From Agapetus fuscipes (lineage: Eukaryota > Arthropoda > Insecta > Trichoptera > Glossosomatidae): DNA of 64,000 nucleotides. The notes beneath the pieces were generated by a model. The model ran no database searches and was not told the origin of the DNA. It was given only the letters and a program-made list of their open reading frames with translations. The DNA is taken from assembly GCA_951799405.1 (NCBI GenBank), contig OX637332.1:5647001-5711000 (forward strand), read 5' to 3'. A program made the translations under genes and the position numbers. Within the stretch, counting starts at the first letter, position 1. Every line of letters begins with the position of its first letter. This document shows, one piece after another, positions 1 through 11,599 of this stretch.

Positions 1-85
1 GTGAACTACACGTGTTTGTTTGTGGGCATACATCTGAGAGCTTTGAATGAATATATCCTTGCAACTTAGATTATAGATTATAGCA
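1..85 (+). mobile_element. Repeat A, 3' part, cut by window edge
   Basis: Matches the last third of repeat A copies at 49536-49797 and 54590-54842, from the ACACGTGTTTG box to the CTTGCAACTTAGATTATAG end. The rest lies outside the window. Confidence 0.85.
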
Positions 86-544
86 TCAATTTCACTTTTG
101 ATTCAAATTTAAATTGTAATAGATTCAATGGATCCGCAGTACATTATTTTAAACCTCTACCCTATACATGACTATCTTTGTTCGATATTTATGCCCAACT
201 TTTCAGCAAGTTGCAAATATTCAAATGAGAGATGCACCAGATATTTTTTTTAATATCCGGCGTAGAGCTAACATCCGGATTTATAGCGTATCCAGACTCA
301 CACATGCATAAACAATCATTCAAAATATGAAATGCAATAAATATGAAAATTATTTAAACAATTCGAGAATAATCTTTGGTCTTCAAATTAATTCACTGCA
401 TTTATCAGGACCATGCACCAATGCTGTTAGTTTAACAGCAAAAAATGCATTGAAATTTTTAAGCAAAGTGTTATATTTTTCGGATTCTTTTTAAAGTAAA
501 AACACCTTAGATATTGAATAAGAGTTTTAGGCTTACAAGGCCGG
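86..544. other. AT-rich stretch, nothing recognised
   Basis: No frame, promoter or repeat family recognised. It ends at the left arm of the PLE-type inverted pair. Confidence 0.5.
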
Positions 545-603
545 CTGATGATGCTGGAGTGATGTTTTCCGGGATCTGTTGCCGTGGTCTGTGGGAGCTG
601 GAG

Positions 604-650
604 CTTCCAGACGTTTCGCCCATTTCTACGATGGGCTTCTACAGCGTGTG
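604..650 (-). ncRNA. Decayed hammerhead ribozyme-like motif
   Basis: On the minus strand the core reads CTGTAGA instead of CTGANGA, so A6 is lost. It is followed by a perfect stem II (GCCCAT/ATGGGC) and GAAACGTC. It is the inverted partner of the motif at 882-929. The core change predicts loss of cleavage. Confidence 0.55.
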
Positions 651-881
651 TTTGTTGTTTTGAAAGCACCATCTATGAATTGCATTGCGAAACTATGAAT
701 ATATGTAAGAGAAATTACACATATAACGACTTTTTCTACATATCATCACCCCCTGTGCTTTTGGTGATGGTGCTTTTAAAACAACAAACACACGCTGTAG
801 AAGCAAGATGGTAGACATATAAACCCTCATTGCACACACACTGACATCACAGTTCTCATCAAGATCTTCATCATTATCATA

Positions 882-929
882 CTTCACGCTGAAGAAGCCC
901 ATCGTAGAAATGAGCGAAACGTCCGGAAG
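882..929 (+). ncRNA. Hammerhead ribozyme-like motif, PLE type
   Basis: Core box CTGAAGA (889-895) fits CUGANGA. Stem II is GCCCAT with ATGAGC (one mismatch) and a CGTAGAA loop. GAAA is at 916-919, then CGTC with C923 as the predicted cleavage base. Stem I pairs CTTC-A-CG (882-888) with CGGAAG (924-929), six pairs with one bulged A. Stem III would be the palindrome ACGT, too short for an intramolecular hairpin, so a dimer is likely. One extra A (896) separates A9 from stem II, which departs from the consensus. Small hammerheads are known from Penelope-like elements. Confidence 0.65.
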
Positions 930-985
930 CTCCAGCTCCCACAGACCACGGCAACAGATCCCGGAAAACATCACTCCAGCACCTT

Positions 986-2104
986 AGATATTTATAAAAA
1001 AGGTACACATTTATTTTTACAAACATATTTTTTTTAACAAACTTATGGTTTATCAGTTATCACTTTAGTTCTGCCTTTTGCCAACTCTACCCTCCCAAGC
1101 CAAATGCATCCTTTGAATTCAGGTACGAGCATAGGGTATTGGCAAATACATTTCAGAATAAATATTTTCTCCAAGTCCTTTAAAATAACTCATTTAAAAT
1201 TAACTGAAGTGCTAAAGATGACTCCAATCGAACTAAAATTTTGAATTTTAAATCTCAATATCAAGCTTAAATGCGTTTTCTACCAAATATTGCCTATCTA
1301 TTAGGCGCATGTGCTTGTCTGGAATGCACGCACCTGCCTTTTATAGGTTTATTTTTTATGCCAGATCAAGAAACTCAAAAATGTATATTATTAATTATAC
1401 AAAGCTAAAACAAAGAACGTTTCATATTTAAACGTCGTTTTATAAATTTTCTACAATCAATGTGAACTTACCTATACGTGTCTGGTTATAGGAATGCATG
1501 TATATAACAGTTTTTAATTGTAATATATCTTTGCGAATTAGATTATAAATTACTTTCTTATAATGAATATTTTAAAATGTATTTTAAACAATAATTTAAC
1601 ACATTAAAATAAATTGAAAATTCAAGATTCAGATCCGGAAATCCAGAATCTCTTGTACTAAGTTCTACTAGGTATCATCGTTTCCGTTTATCCGGCATCA
1701 GACCGGCCACCATCTGTTCAACACTAAACTTTCAAACCTCTATTAACCTAACCGCGCAACGCATCAATAATGATTGTCAAAGGTGAGTCCGGTCGTCCGG
1801 AAACTACTCACTTAATTTGCCGTTTAAATATAACAAAATGAAATGGTTTTGTGTTAATTCGACGCCGCCGCTCCGGGCAGTTTTAACAATTTTAATTGAT
1901 GGTTTTAATGAAAACTTTGTATGCGTTTGCCGTTTCGTTGAAACACTAGGCATTTTCAATTAATTACCGCTTTGGCAATTTCATTAATTTTAGGTTTCCA
2001 TTAACACTACTCTTAATACTTGAAATAAAACAATTTCAAAATGGATTTTTCAATATTCTCAATAGGTTAATTCAGTCTTGTATATTTTATTTCACAATAA
2101 ATAA
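986..2104. other. Unrecognised stretch with a GC-richer core
   Basis: No frame above 60 codons and no repeat family recognised. The part 1680-2000 is described separately as a regulatory candidate. Confidence 0.5.
1680..2000. promoter_or_regulatory. Candidate conserved non-coding element
   Basis: Less AT-rich than its flanks, not repeated in the window, and rich in homeodomain-like cores (CAATTAATTACC, TCATTAATTTT, TTTTAATTGATGG) plus CpG-containing words such as CGACGCCGCCGC. This resembles insect enhancer text, but it is a pattern impression only and conservation cannot be tested here. Confidence 0.25.
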
Positions 2105-2365
2105 CTCGCTCCCCCAGTTCTTGTTTGCCGTGTAGACCAATTTTGTCGAATATGACTTTTTAATGCAGTTGTCTTAAGAATCAAGTTCTACACGATCTGA
2201 GCTAAGAAAAAACGTAAAACTCGATAATGTGAGAGTTGTTTTAAATATTTTTTAAATCAATTTCCTGTTTTCATAAGACACATTGGTCCAGTACGCATGT
2301 AAACATTGCTCATGTAAAATTAGCTTAAACGTCTATACGGCAAACAAGAACTAAAGCAGCGAACT
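2105..2365 (+). mobile_element. MITE-1, near full length
   Basis: About 260 bp with imperfect terminal inverted repeats: TCGCTCCCCCAGTTCTTG at the left, and at the right the reverse complement of TTCGCTGCTTTAGTTCTTG. Internal text (GTGAGAGTTGTTTTAAAT, CCTGTTTTCATAAGACAC) is shared with copies at 27811, 51083 and 51976. No coding capacity; non-autonomous DNA element. Confidence 0.85.
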
Positions 2366-2385
2366 ATTAAACAAACAAAAAAATA

Positions 2386-2450
2386 AAGACTGTAACTGTA
2401 ACTATGTCAACATTTCACTCAGGGTGGCCAGAGCCTCTGCAGGCCTGCGT
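2386..2450 (-). mobile_element. LINE-1 3' tail fragment
   Basis: Minus strand reads as the LINE-1 end (GCAGAGGCTCTGGCCACCC-like, then TTACAG repeats). Only the last 65 bases remain, as expected of a strongly 5'-truncated insertion. Confidence 0.65.
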
Positions 2451-2524
2451 CTATTTTACAGCTTGCGTTCAATTCCAGATGGTCAGGGTTCTATCACCAC
2501 CAAATGATTCCTGTTTCGGTATGT

Positions 2525-3030
2525 ATTAAAACGCAACTAAGCTACACATATAGTGTAACTTCTTGCCTGCGTTATCCCCGAAGGGGTCGCATGTGGCGCT
2601 TCGGGACCTATTTATTTTTACAGGTAAGGGGGCCGGCCTCACACCAACCACTTTCAGTTGAAGTGGGGGTTTCCCAGCTCCCGGGGGGGGGGCTGGTTCT
2701 CATTTCTTGTGAAGGCTGAGTAAACCTTTGAGATCGAACCCTTGCTCTCGGCATGGAATGCAAGCATTCTACCAATTGAGCTATCGACCTTTTTACGAGC
2801 TTGATCGTCGTCGCTACAAAGCGCCAATTCTCTAGCAAGACCCAGTTGCTGTAAGGCTGGATGGACCTTTGGTGACCGGTCATTGGTAAAGGTTTTTATG
2901 AATTTTTCAACCCGGCGAAGAGCAAATTTGAAAATATAAATGGTATACTTTTTGTGCTCCGCCGGGAATCGAACCCACAACCTTCCCATTCAGAGTCCGC
3001 AGTGTTACCACTGAGCTACGGACCGGTCCT
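2525..3030 (-). mobile_element. Dimeric tRNA-derived SINE (SB2 joined to SB1)
   Basis: Read on the minus strand. The first unit starts near 3030 with a tRNA-like head: A-box region GTAGCTCAGTGGTAACAC and B-box region GGTTCGATTCCCGG. Its body continues to about 2800. A second tRNA-like head follows near 2790 (ATAGCTCAATTGGTAGAATG, then GGGTTCGATCTC), with an SB1 body ending in ACTATATGTGTAGCTTAG near 2530. A similar dimer lies at 53240-53722. It is transcribed by RNA polymerase III if active, and a LINE must supply its reverse transcriptase. Confidence 0.85.
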
Positions 3031-3054
3031 ATTTCAAACCCGAAATCAAAATAC

Positions 3055-3245
3055 CGCCAAGGTTTACTCAGCATTCACAATATACGACAATGGGCCTCTC
3101 AGGAGCAGGGAAACTTCTTCTCCCAGCACAGTGATTGGGTGAGGGCAGCTTTCTTTCCTGTGATAATAAATAGGTTCCACTTGACCATGTGACTCCTTCG
3201 GAAAGAAAGCGGCAAGAAGTTACCCTATATGTAACCATACCAGTG
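3055..3245 (+). mobile_element. SB1 SINE, body and 3' part
   Basis: Shares GGTTTACTCAGC, AATAAATAGGTTCC and CGGCAAGAAGTTAC with other SB1 copies. It faces away from the dimeric SINE just upstream. The tRNA-like head is missing. Confidence 0.7.
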
Positions 3246-4135
3246 GCAAAAGCTGCCATACAAGCCGATTCCCATCGGTTTCCCGTTTAAAATGAGGCAA
3301 AAATGATAATAAAATAGTCTGCATGGTTTCAATGGGGAAAAAAAAACGTTTTGTTTATTTGGTTTTCAATGCATTTTTTTACATTGTGCCTATATTTTAT
3401 AACTACTTTGTTACATCATTTTAAAAGGGAAGCTGATGGGAACCGCCTTGTACGGCACCCTTCGCCACTGCACCATACTTCCGTTTTCTTTTTGTTTTAC
3501 TTGTGGGGGTGCATTTTAACTAGTAATGCATTTGTACAAATTTGTTTAGCCACAAGTGAAAAAAGATTATTTAGAAGTACCTTTGCATTAATTGACTTTG
3601 TAAAAGTTTAAATATAAAGTTACTTTTTCTTATTTTGTTTTAATTAACGCATCGTAAATAATAATAATAATTATTTTACACTGGTTAGCTGTTGCGAAAT
3701 GTGAATTTATAAAATGAAATAAAAATACCGGGAAAATGTGGGAAGTTGGCCATTTTGTTTCGCCGTTTGGACTTTTCAATTGCCCACTAGCGAGCACAGT
3801 GAATTAAAGTTCCAACCAACGTAATATTATTTACATTAAATGAATACGTACTTGAATATTTATTTGTCATTCATGCAGGTCGCACACCGGATACTTTTTA
3901 GCGTTTAATTCCAGTTTTTTTTCAAGAGAGATTTTTGTTAGAATTCTATGCGGTAGACTCCTGATTTTGAATGCTCTTACGTAGCACAAACAGCTCTACA
4001 AAAAATACTCCGAATATTATTAATAATATTAATGTAATTTGGAGGTCAATGACTGTTGTTAAGTGCTGTAGAGGTTTGTTGGTTTTGGTAAAGTGGTAGT
4101 TTATGTTTACGTCCTTATGTTCTTGAGCTTAGTCA
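3246..4135. other. AT-rich stretch, nothing recognised
   Basis: Small frames only, without recognisable domains. Several A and T runs. Confidence 0.5.
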
Positions 4136-4139
4136 ACAC

Positions 4140-4352
4140 TAAAAATTCATATTAAATGTATTCCCTCAAGCAGACACGTGTAAATTCGCGCTTACACATG
4201 CCGTATGGGAAATTACAACGTAAAAAACCCAAATCATTAATAAACAAAAGTCAAATGTTCCCGACCTTCCTTGTAGCAGGGGTGACATTGGCAAAGTAAA
4301 CCATTTTGTACAGTGGTCAGTCTCATACCAACCTAGTAAGTCAACGTACAAG
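4140..4352 (-). mobile_element. Repeat A, diverged
   Basis: Has the repeat A boxes CCGACCTTCC, GGGGTGACATTGGCAAAG and GTCAGTCTCATACCAACC on the plus strand, so the unit runs on the minus strand. The 5' end TTGACTTA box is just readable. Confidence 0.8.
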
Positions 4353-4963
4353 AATTTCATACACGAGTTTTTCAATTTATTTTATTTTGTAAGAATGTCA
4401 AACTACTGTAATTCCAAACTAAAACCCTTTTTTTTTTGTTTGAAAGAGAAAAAAGTTTATATGGACTCCTATGATTAAGTGGTGTAAAGATTTATATTTT
4501 AATTGTAAAATTCAACGACCAAATCCGATTGTATGCAGCTGGTTTTACACTTTCAGTAACTTTACAGAAAGGGTGTTTTGAATTCACCTGGGATTCTAGT
4601 TGCAGAAGAGAAAGCTATTAGAATTTTCTTTGACGCAGTACTAAATATAAATTCTGACTAAATTCTAGTTGTCATGTTTCCAAACGTTTATGACGTTTCT
4701 GACCACGTAGTAATAAAACAAATAATAAAAATATTTTTTACTTTTTCAAATCAAAGAAACTATTAGTAGAGCAATAAGCGTTTCGTTTAAAAAGTTATTT
4801 TTTTCATTCTGTCAGTTTTCAAATGATCAGTTATTTTATTGAATTTTTCTACAACAATGTTAACAAAGGTAAGGTTATTACTTATGTATATACTAAATTC
4901 TTGTTTTTACAACATTAAAAATGTTCAAAAAACATTTTTGCGACAGGAAATGATGCAAAATAC
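4353..4963. other. AT-rich stretch, nothing recognised
   Basis: No supported gene or repeat. Confidence 0.5.
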
Positions 4964-5182
4964 ACATCGATGGTTAAAAGGAAGTAGGGCATAAGTGACG
5001 TTTTGGTCAAGCAAACAACTGCGTGTTGTTTGGTTTTAGTATGGTTTTGTATGGTTTTAGTATAACCGGCAAGATTTTGGCCTTTTTTTCCTAAAAGCGC
5101 TTTGCAATCCCAAACATCAAACTGCAATCCTGAACAATTTAGTTTTTGTCGCTTATGCTCTAATACCTTTTAAACGTCGGCA
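4964..5182. mobile_element. MITE-2
   Basis: About 215 bp. The left end CGATGGTTAAAAGGAAGTAG and the right end reverse complement GACGTTTAAAAGGTATTAG form a roughly 33-bp TIR that also includes GCATAAGYGAC. Internal text (CAAGCAAACAACTGC, GGTTTTAGTATAACCGGC) is shared with the copy at 14070-14492. Confidence 0.75.
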
Positions 5183-7120
5183 TTATGCATTTCAACTCCC
5201 CTTGAAAAACGACAAGTAGTCAATACCAAAGAACATGGAAGTCGATTGGAATCGTTATTTTACTTGATAATTTTTAGTCTATCTTCCTTTTTCTATCTTG
5301 TCTTAATTTATTTCAATAAACTATTGTGTTATTTTGATACAGAAAGATTTTTAGCTCTCGAAGACGCTAAAAAGCATGACAGAGAACAGTTGAAAGAACC
5401 TAGGAAAACGTTATAAAATAACAACAAAATATATTTTTTCTACTATACAAAATATTATTATTACACAATAAGCCATAGTCATCGATTAGATGGCACTAAA
5501 AATTAAAGGTTTCAAACTGAGTGTCTCATCACTGTCTATCGCAACGTGTGCGATGTCTCTAAAAAGCCAATTTCTAAGTGTTGAACTTTTTACACGTAAT
5601 TTATATCAAAGTGAGAGCACCCGCTCCTGCCGAGTGATTTATTGGCCTTCACAGAGACGGTGATTCTACTTAATTTTTCCGATCGGAAAGCACCTCTGGG
5701 AGAAAATTCCACATCATCTATGTAAATTTCCGCGGAGAGCTTTTAAAGGAAAGACGTTAAAAGGTGCACCGACGCCATGCTGCAGGTTATTTAACCAAAT
5801 CCTCCTTTTGTTCTTGAGGTATTATTTTTACCCGCAAAAAAATTGCAAGGCATGTTTGTTGCAGAATTTTCAAAAGTTTCGTTTTTCACATAGTACATTA
5901 TTTTTCCAAGTATCGATAAAAAAAAATTGTTCATTGCATATTTTAAATTAATATATCGCCACCTTAAAGGCAAAACTGAATTAGTGGTGATTCATTGATT
6001 TGAGAAATCGTGGATAAAACCTTTTATTGTTTAAAATTTCTCATAGTAAGGGAAGTACCTACTCGTTATTATTAGGAACTGCTCATCACAAACTTCTAAA
6101 TTACAGGGTTTTCTCTCGTAGAAAATAGGGAAAAAAGGTGCATTTATCTTAGAAACTCATGATAGCTTATCGATGTATAAATCGTTTTTATTTTTGCATC
6201 ATTAATTTAAAATGAATCTTCATAATGCCACAACACAAAAAACGCTTACACTAAAAAAAAAAATACCATTTTTTTTTAACATGCCTATTAAATGTTTTTT
6301 TTTATCAATAGGTTGTACAACCATCTTTAACATAAAAAACGGCATTATAAGTGATATTTTTATTATTTTTGTTGTTGTTGAACAAACATTAAAAGTAAAG
6401 ATAACAAAACAAATGTACAAAGATTTTTTTGTGTTTTATAGCTTACATTATTTCAATATAATCGAATGTATTAAATGCATAAAAATTGCCTATTAAAACA
6501 ATCAACTGTTGTTTGAAGCACAATTAAAAACATTTTACAAAGGTAATTTACAAATGTATGTTAAAATTATTTTAACACATAATGATGCTGCTTATTAAAA
6601 ATAATTTTGTTAAAATATTGATTTCAAATATACTCCAATAGGGAATAGTTTTAAAATAAATAAATTAGTTTTTTTTCTCACGAACAAATACATTTATCTT
6701 TGTGTTGTTTGAATGAAAATAGCTTTTTCTTCGAAAAGATTGTCGGTGAGGGTATTCCGTTAGCCAGTCCGGTAGCGACCCATTACGCGTATTTCTGCAC
6801 ACACACATGCAGTCAAATCTTACCGTACACTAAAAAAACAATTACGTATTATGGTTGTAAATTATTATTGATTATTTGCAAAGGCTCTGGCCACCCCTAA
6901 CGGAAGAGTTACAGTTTCACTTACAGAAAACTGAATTTCTTGAAAAAATTACTAAATTTTGGTCTCAACCATTGAGTGATATATATAGTGGAGTCGAAAC
7001 TATTTTGACGCAAATTGACGCTATATTCGTTTCAACCTACCTCAATACAAATCTTAGTTAGAAAGAAAACAATGTCACCATACTGTTAACACGTAACAGA
7101 AATATGTCAGTTTTTTCTAT
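5183..7120. other. AT-rich stretch with one LINE tail scrap
   Basis: No convincing frame. The segment 6200-6660 is almost pure A/T simple sequence. At 6868-6908 there is a plus-strand scrap of the LINE-1 end (GGCTCTGGCCACCCCTAACG). Confidence 0.5.
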
Positions 7121-7121
7121 A

Positions 7122-7345
7122 GTCCATAATCTTAGTTGCAAAGATGTATTACATTTAAGATTTATATTAAATGCATTCACACGTACAAATTCGTACATAA
7201 ACATGCCGTGAACTAACAATATAAAACCCAATCTCAAATGAAACCCTGTAACTCTTGCCGACCTTCCCTGAAAAAGGGATGACATTGGCAAAGTGAACCA
7301 TCCTTTTACAGTATGGGTGGTCAGATTTATGGGTGGCCATGATTT
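7122..7345 (-). mobile_element. Repeat A
   Basis: Starts with ATAATCTTAGTTGCAAAGAT and contains CTTGCCGACCTTCCCTGAAA and GATGACATTGGCAAAG. The 5' end is replaced by a short duplicated GGGTGGTCAGATTTATGGG. Confidence 0.85.
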
Positions 7346-7449
7346 GCAATTAATATGGTCAGTGAATTTGTCAATTTTTAAATAAAAATGGCATTTTCAT
7401 AAAACATAACAGCATGTGTCATTATTATTAAGTCTCCCAACTTATTAAA

Positions 7450-7700
7450 ACAAATGCAAAAGCTACTGCACACATAGCGCAACTTATTACCGCGATTTCC
7501 CCAAATGGGCCGTATTTGCCGTGTACAACTTATTTATTTTTACAATTTAGGAGCTCAATTTACATCAGCTTAGTTAAAATGGTGGTTTTTCAGCTGTCTA
7601 GGGAACTGGTTCTCATTTTTATTAAGGTCGGTAAAGCCTCACCGGTATTATTTTTTAGATTAAAAATAAACATCGAAATGAAAAATCAGTTCTCACACCC
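7450..7700 (-). mobile_element. SB1 SINE, decayed
   Basis: Plus-strand text matches SB1 in reverse: CACACATAGCGCAACTT, ACCTTATTTATTTTTACA-like, AACTGGTTCTCATTT, then TCAGTTCTCACACCC. The B box and A box are lost. Confidence 0.65.
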
Positions 7701-7830
7701 TTTGTAGTGAAATAATGAAGAGGAAAACTTTATTTTTCTTTTGGAAGTAATAATGAATTTTTAAAGTTTTATTACACAAAGCTTTCAAATTGATTTATGT
7801 TTTTTAATTTAAAAAAAAAATACTATTTTT

Positions 7831-7870
7831 TTGACCTGAAGATGACCATATGGGTCGAGAACGTTAGTAA
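7831..7870 (+). ncRNA. Hammerhead-like motif, core mutated
   Basis: CTGAAGA (7836-7842), one extra T, stem II GACC/GGTC, then GAGA in place of GAAA, then the palindrome AACGTT and A7866 as the cleavage base. Stem I is reduced to two pairs. Same family as the motif at 39474-39512. The A14 change predicts inactivity. Confidence 0.55.
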
Positions 7871-9858
7871 AAATTATAATTCAAAATATATATCAATATC
7901 GTGTGTGAAATAAAACAATGTTTAATAAAAAAAAATGTTTTTTTTTTTTTACTTTTAAAACATAAATCAATCAAAATGAATTTTCACAATGTTAATTCAC
8001 AAAACCATAAAAATATAAAGTTTGCAAAATTTAAACAGAGTTTGATTAATCTACGCCAACTAGCATGTGAATCTGCTTTGGGATGTTTGATGGGCTGAGA
8101 TTTGACTGAATCTCGGAATACGTTGCCGGGAATAGGGAACTGTGCTCACAGTACAAACAACGCCGAGTATAATTCAGAGCACTGACTTTTGCTGTGAAAA
8201 CTTTTCAATTGATAATATAGAAATATGTGTAGGTAGATACGGCGATAGGGACGCGCAACCTCAATGGAATATTCCTTTTCCAGCAATTTAATGGACAGAA
8301 GAAAATGGCGGCTAATCTGTAGTATTTGTTTGCAATATTGGCTACTTATTCCTTCATAATTTTATCTATTTACTATATCTTTTGACTTTTATACTAAAGC
8401 TAATAATTAAGATACTTTTAATATCTGTGAAGGTGATGTGCTGTACTGGCTAGCCGCTTAACGGTTGATAAACAATTGCAGTTTTTGAGATATCTGGTAC
8501 GCATGCTTGGGCGCCCATAAAAAAGGATTAAAATATAATCGTAATTGTAGTTAACAACCATGGAGGAAGTATTAAATGGGGGGGGGGTCGTACATGTGAT
8601 TTAGTACCAATTAACATGATTCACCGTCTTTGACACCATACACTGTTTATAATGCTGTCTCGCTCACGACATATGAAATGCTTTTCTCATTTTCTATGTA
8701 AGCAACGTATCTCTACTCCGTCTTTAATCTATTTACAAATCACCAAGGAAATACATGAAATCACTATGGTAACGGATTTGTTAGTAGTGTTGTTGCAAGT
8801 ATGAAGATATCTGATAAATTCCGAATTCAAAAATGTTCCCACCTCATTGTGTACGGGATGATTTCCACAAGTATCTATTACCGCGAGCATAGAAGTTACA
8901 TTCTTGAAGAAGCAAGTACCTATATATTTGAACATCACTAGTTCTAGAAATGGCTGTCACTTTCGGGAACAAAATATTTAGACAAACGAAAAGTAAATTT
9001 TATCAACGTAATCATATAGAATAGTGATTAAAGTGAAATAGTATTCTATGTTCTATAACACATTTACTCTCATTTGTTGGCACGTTTAGAAAATACACAG
9101 TTTGGCATTTATATGTATTTTTTTTCCAATTAGGTAACACACCTGTTCACAGTTGGAAGGTTACCGATAGACTGAATTTGAATTTTTGTGTGATGAGTGG
9201 GGTAGCGTATTTCTAATTCTCAAAGGATTGATTTCTTAGCCCATCCTGTTCTATATATCCATGTTAACAACGATACCATGTTGAAAGCACCAGTTTTCAT
9301 CAGATGAGCGAATTAAGCAACATTTTGCACGGATATACTTGTTTATTTTGAAGGTTCTGTTCTGTACTTACTTACATACTGAGTTACATGTCCAGAACCA
9401 CCTATGCTCAGTATCTTCAGTGACTAGCGGCAGCCACTGCATTGTAATTTACTTGAAGCATAATAAAGATCAGCTATGGACAAAACTGATTGAAACTGAG
9501 GAAAAAAATCTTCTACAGCCGATTTTGTCAACCATCTCAACTGCTCTGATTCTTCGATGTTTTGTTGTTGTTGTTTGTTTGCACAAGGTGTTTCCCAAAT
9601 TTGCCATCACTAGTGGATGTCGGCGCGAGAGCGTAAGCGCATTTTGTACTATAAACAATCTGATGAGGTGTGAAAGTTTGAGAAGAGACCGAACGCTTCC
9701 CGCCGCGCCGGTAGCGTTCGCTTAAATTTATTCCCGCCAACAGCGAAACGTCAGAGCTGGCTGGGGTTTAAAAAAAACAACAAATAAAAAAACAATTGCT
9801 TTCTAGAACTCACATTTTTCTAAATCGAAGTATTGGTTAAATAGACCGTAGTTATTTA
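7871..9858. other. Long stretch with no recognised element
   Basis: A plus-strand frame at 9339-9725 (128 codons) shows no domain or biased codon pattern that I recognise. The segment 9660-9770 is GC-richer (CGCTTCCCGCCGCGCCGG). A run of G is at 8578-8587. Confidence 0.45.
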
Positions 9859-9902
9859 ACCACCTGACGATTCAAACGGATGTTTGCGAAACCGGTTGTG
9901 GT
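9859..9902 (+). ncRNA. Hammerhead ribozyme-like motif with intact core
   Basis: This is the cleanest candidate of its kind in the window. Stem I is ACCAC (9859-9863) with GTGGT (9898-9902), five perfect pairs. CTGACGA (9864-9870) fits CUGANGA. Stem II is CAAAC/GTTTG with a GGAT loop, preceded by TT on one side and C on the other, so the junction holds extra bases. GAAA is at 9888-9891. Stem III is ACCGGT (9891-9896), fully self-complementary, and T9897 is the cleavage base. The short palindromic stem III predicts dimeric cleavage. No PLE coding sequence adjoins it. Confidence 0.65.
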
Positions 9903-10121
9903 ATAAAATATAAATACTCAAGTAATCGAAAACAAAGCTGTTTTTCTTTCATCCTTAATGATGAACGATTACAAAGTAAATGCCTCTACAATCAATAAAA
10001 TACTACCTAAGTATCTTTAAAACAGCACAAAAGACGCATCTTTACAAAAAATCTTATCCGTGAACAGGGCCCTTGGGGTGTGACACACACAATAACGGCG
10101 CTTTTTAATAATTATGAGAGT

Positions 10122-10382
10122 TTCCTTGACTTATAGGTTGGTATGAGGCTGACAACCCACACTGTAAAAAATGGTTCACTTTGCCAATGTCATCCCTGTT
10201 TCAGGGAAGGTCGGTAAGAGTTGCAGGGCTAATATTCATTTGAGATTGTTTTTTTATATTGTAGGTCCACATGCGGCATGTGTGAGCGCGAAATTATGCG
10301 TGTCTGCTTGTGGGAATTCATTTAATATGAATCTCAAGCGATACATATCTTTGCAACTTAGATATAAATTTAGATTTAGATG
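10122..10382 (+). mobile_element. Repeat A, near full length
   Basis: Begins TTCCTTGACTTATAGGTTGG and ends AACTTAGATATAAATTTAG. All internal boxes are present. Confidence 0.9.
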
Positions 10383-11599
10383 AATACCTTTTTAATGTAT
10401 ATAAGAGGGTGAAGTAGAATAAATATTTTATGCAAGGATTCGAGTCTCATAGACTGGTGACGTTAGACAACCAAGCAACGGAACATCCTTTGTGGCGATG
10501 TGCGATGTCCGTTTTATCTGTTATGAGGAAATGGTTACATAGAAAAAAGAAGGTAACCTAGGATTTTATTTAAAAAAAAGATATTTGTATAGGAACACAG
10601 AATAAAATGATATTCTGTTGTTTCTAAATTTCCATCAATCTCATTTTCCAAAACAATCCTACATTACCGTCTTTGGTTCTTTATGACTTACAGCGTGATA
10701 CAGAAATAAGAAGCTTAATTGTTTCCGCATTGAGATAAATAAAATTGCATGTAGGTACATACACTGACAATATTAGTAGTGTTTTGAAGACCTTAAAAAA
10801 AAGGCATGTTTCCCTAGGAATTGGCTAATTTTGGTAAAAAAACCAAATCACCAACAACTTTAAAGAAGCATTATTTTCTAATGAAATGCTTCAGTGGAGA
10901 CTTTGTAGAACTCTATTTAAAAAAAAAAAGCATGAAAACAAAATACTATTATTTTTATCTATTGATTGAACAAATCAGTAATGACCGGTCTAAGATTTCA
11001 GATTTTGAGAAGACGGGTAAGAGTCCAAAACCGGTCAAATCTCATTATTAGTTCAATCAATGAATAAAAATATCCGTAGAATAAAACAGTGCTTTGTTCT
11101 CATGTTTTAATTGGTTCCGAATTCTCTTACTTTAAAGTGAAAATGTTTTTGTTTTTTTTTCATTATTATTAATTGGATTTAAATTTAAAAATTCTTTCAT
11201 GCGTAAAAAATATCATCAATAATTATTTAGTCTAGCTTTTGCTCGATGGTTATTTAATGTTATTTTATGCTATTGCAGTCTTGTCGTTCAATAAAGAGTG
11301 GCTACATTTCCGTTGACAATTCAAGCAATATTTTATTTATTTATTTAATGGAAAAGTCACGACCTAATCCGTCGCTCATCGTTTGAATAAACTATAAGTT
11401 CGGAAAGAAAATCTGCCAATGGATGGCGCACGGCCGGAGCAATAAAATGATTTTATTTGCATTGTTTTGTCAACACTAGTATGCGGAAGTCGACGGCGCC
11501 AGACGTCGCTCTCTCTCTATTGAATATTGCCCGTACCTGAAATTATTGTCAAAGCAAACAGCCGGGAATCAATATTTAAATATAAACACTATTTAGTAT
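10383..11599. other. Unrecognised stretch
   Basis: No supported gene. Near 10985-11040 the words ATGACCGGTC and AAAACCGGTC form a short inverted pair. The part 11395-11530 is described separately. Confidence 0.5.
11395..11530. promoter_or_regulatory. Candidate non-coding conserved block
   Basis: GC-richer single-copy text (GGATGGCGCACGGCCGGAGC, GTCGACGGCGCCAGACGTCG) around an octamer-like ATTTGCAT. Suggestive only. Confidence 0.2.

Larger units (their letters stand above)
545..985. mobile_element. Inverted pair of PLE-type terminal arms
   Basis: The stretch 545-672 is repeated in inverse orientation in two blocks, 765-805 and 888-985. The shared text includes GGAGCTGGAGCTTCC, CCCATCGTAGAAATG and CCGTGGTCTGTGGGAG. 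The right arm carries about 85 extra bases (806-888). Each arm holds a hammerhead-like motif whose GCGAAACGTC segment resembles those in Penelope-like element terminal repeats. Penelope-like elements often sit with inverted terminal repeats, and the pair at 58371-59645 has the same plan. No PLE coding sequence remains here. Assignment to PLE is inference from the motif and architecture. Confidence 0.6.

Noticed and set aside
9725..9760. GCGAAACGTC word as a further hammerhead
   Set aside because: No CTGANGA-like core or stem II lies at the right distance upstream.
10980..11045. ACCGGTC inverted pair as a ribozyme of the 9859 family
   Set aside because: Core boxes cannot be placed; only the palindrome is shared.
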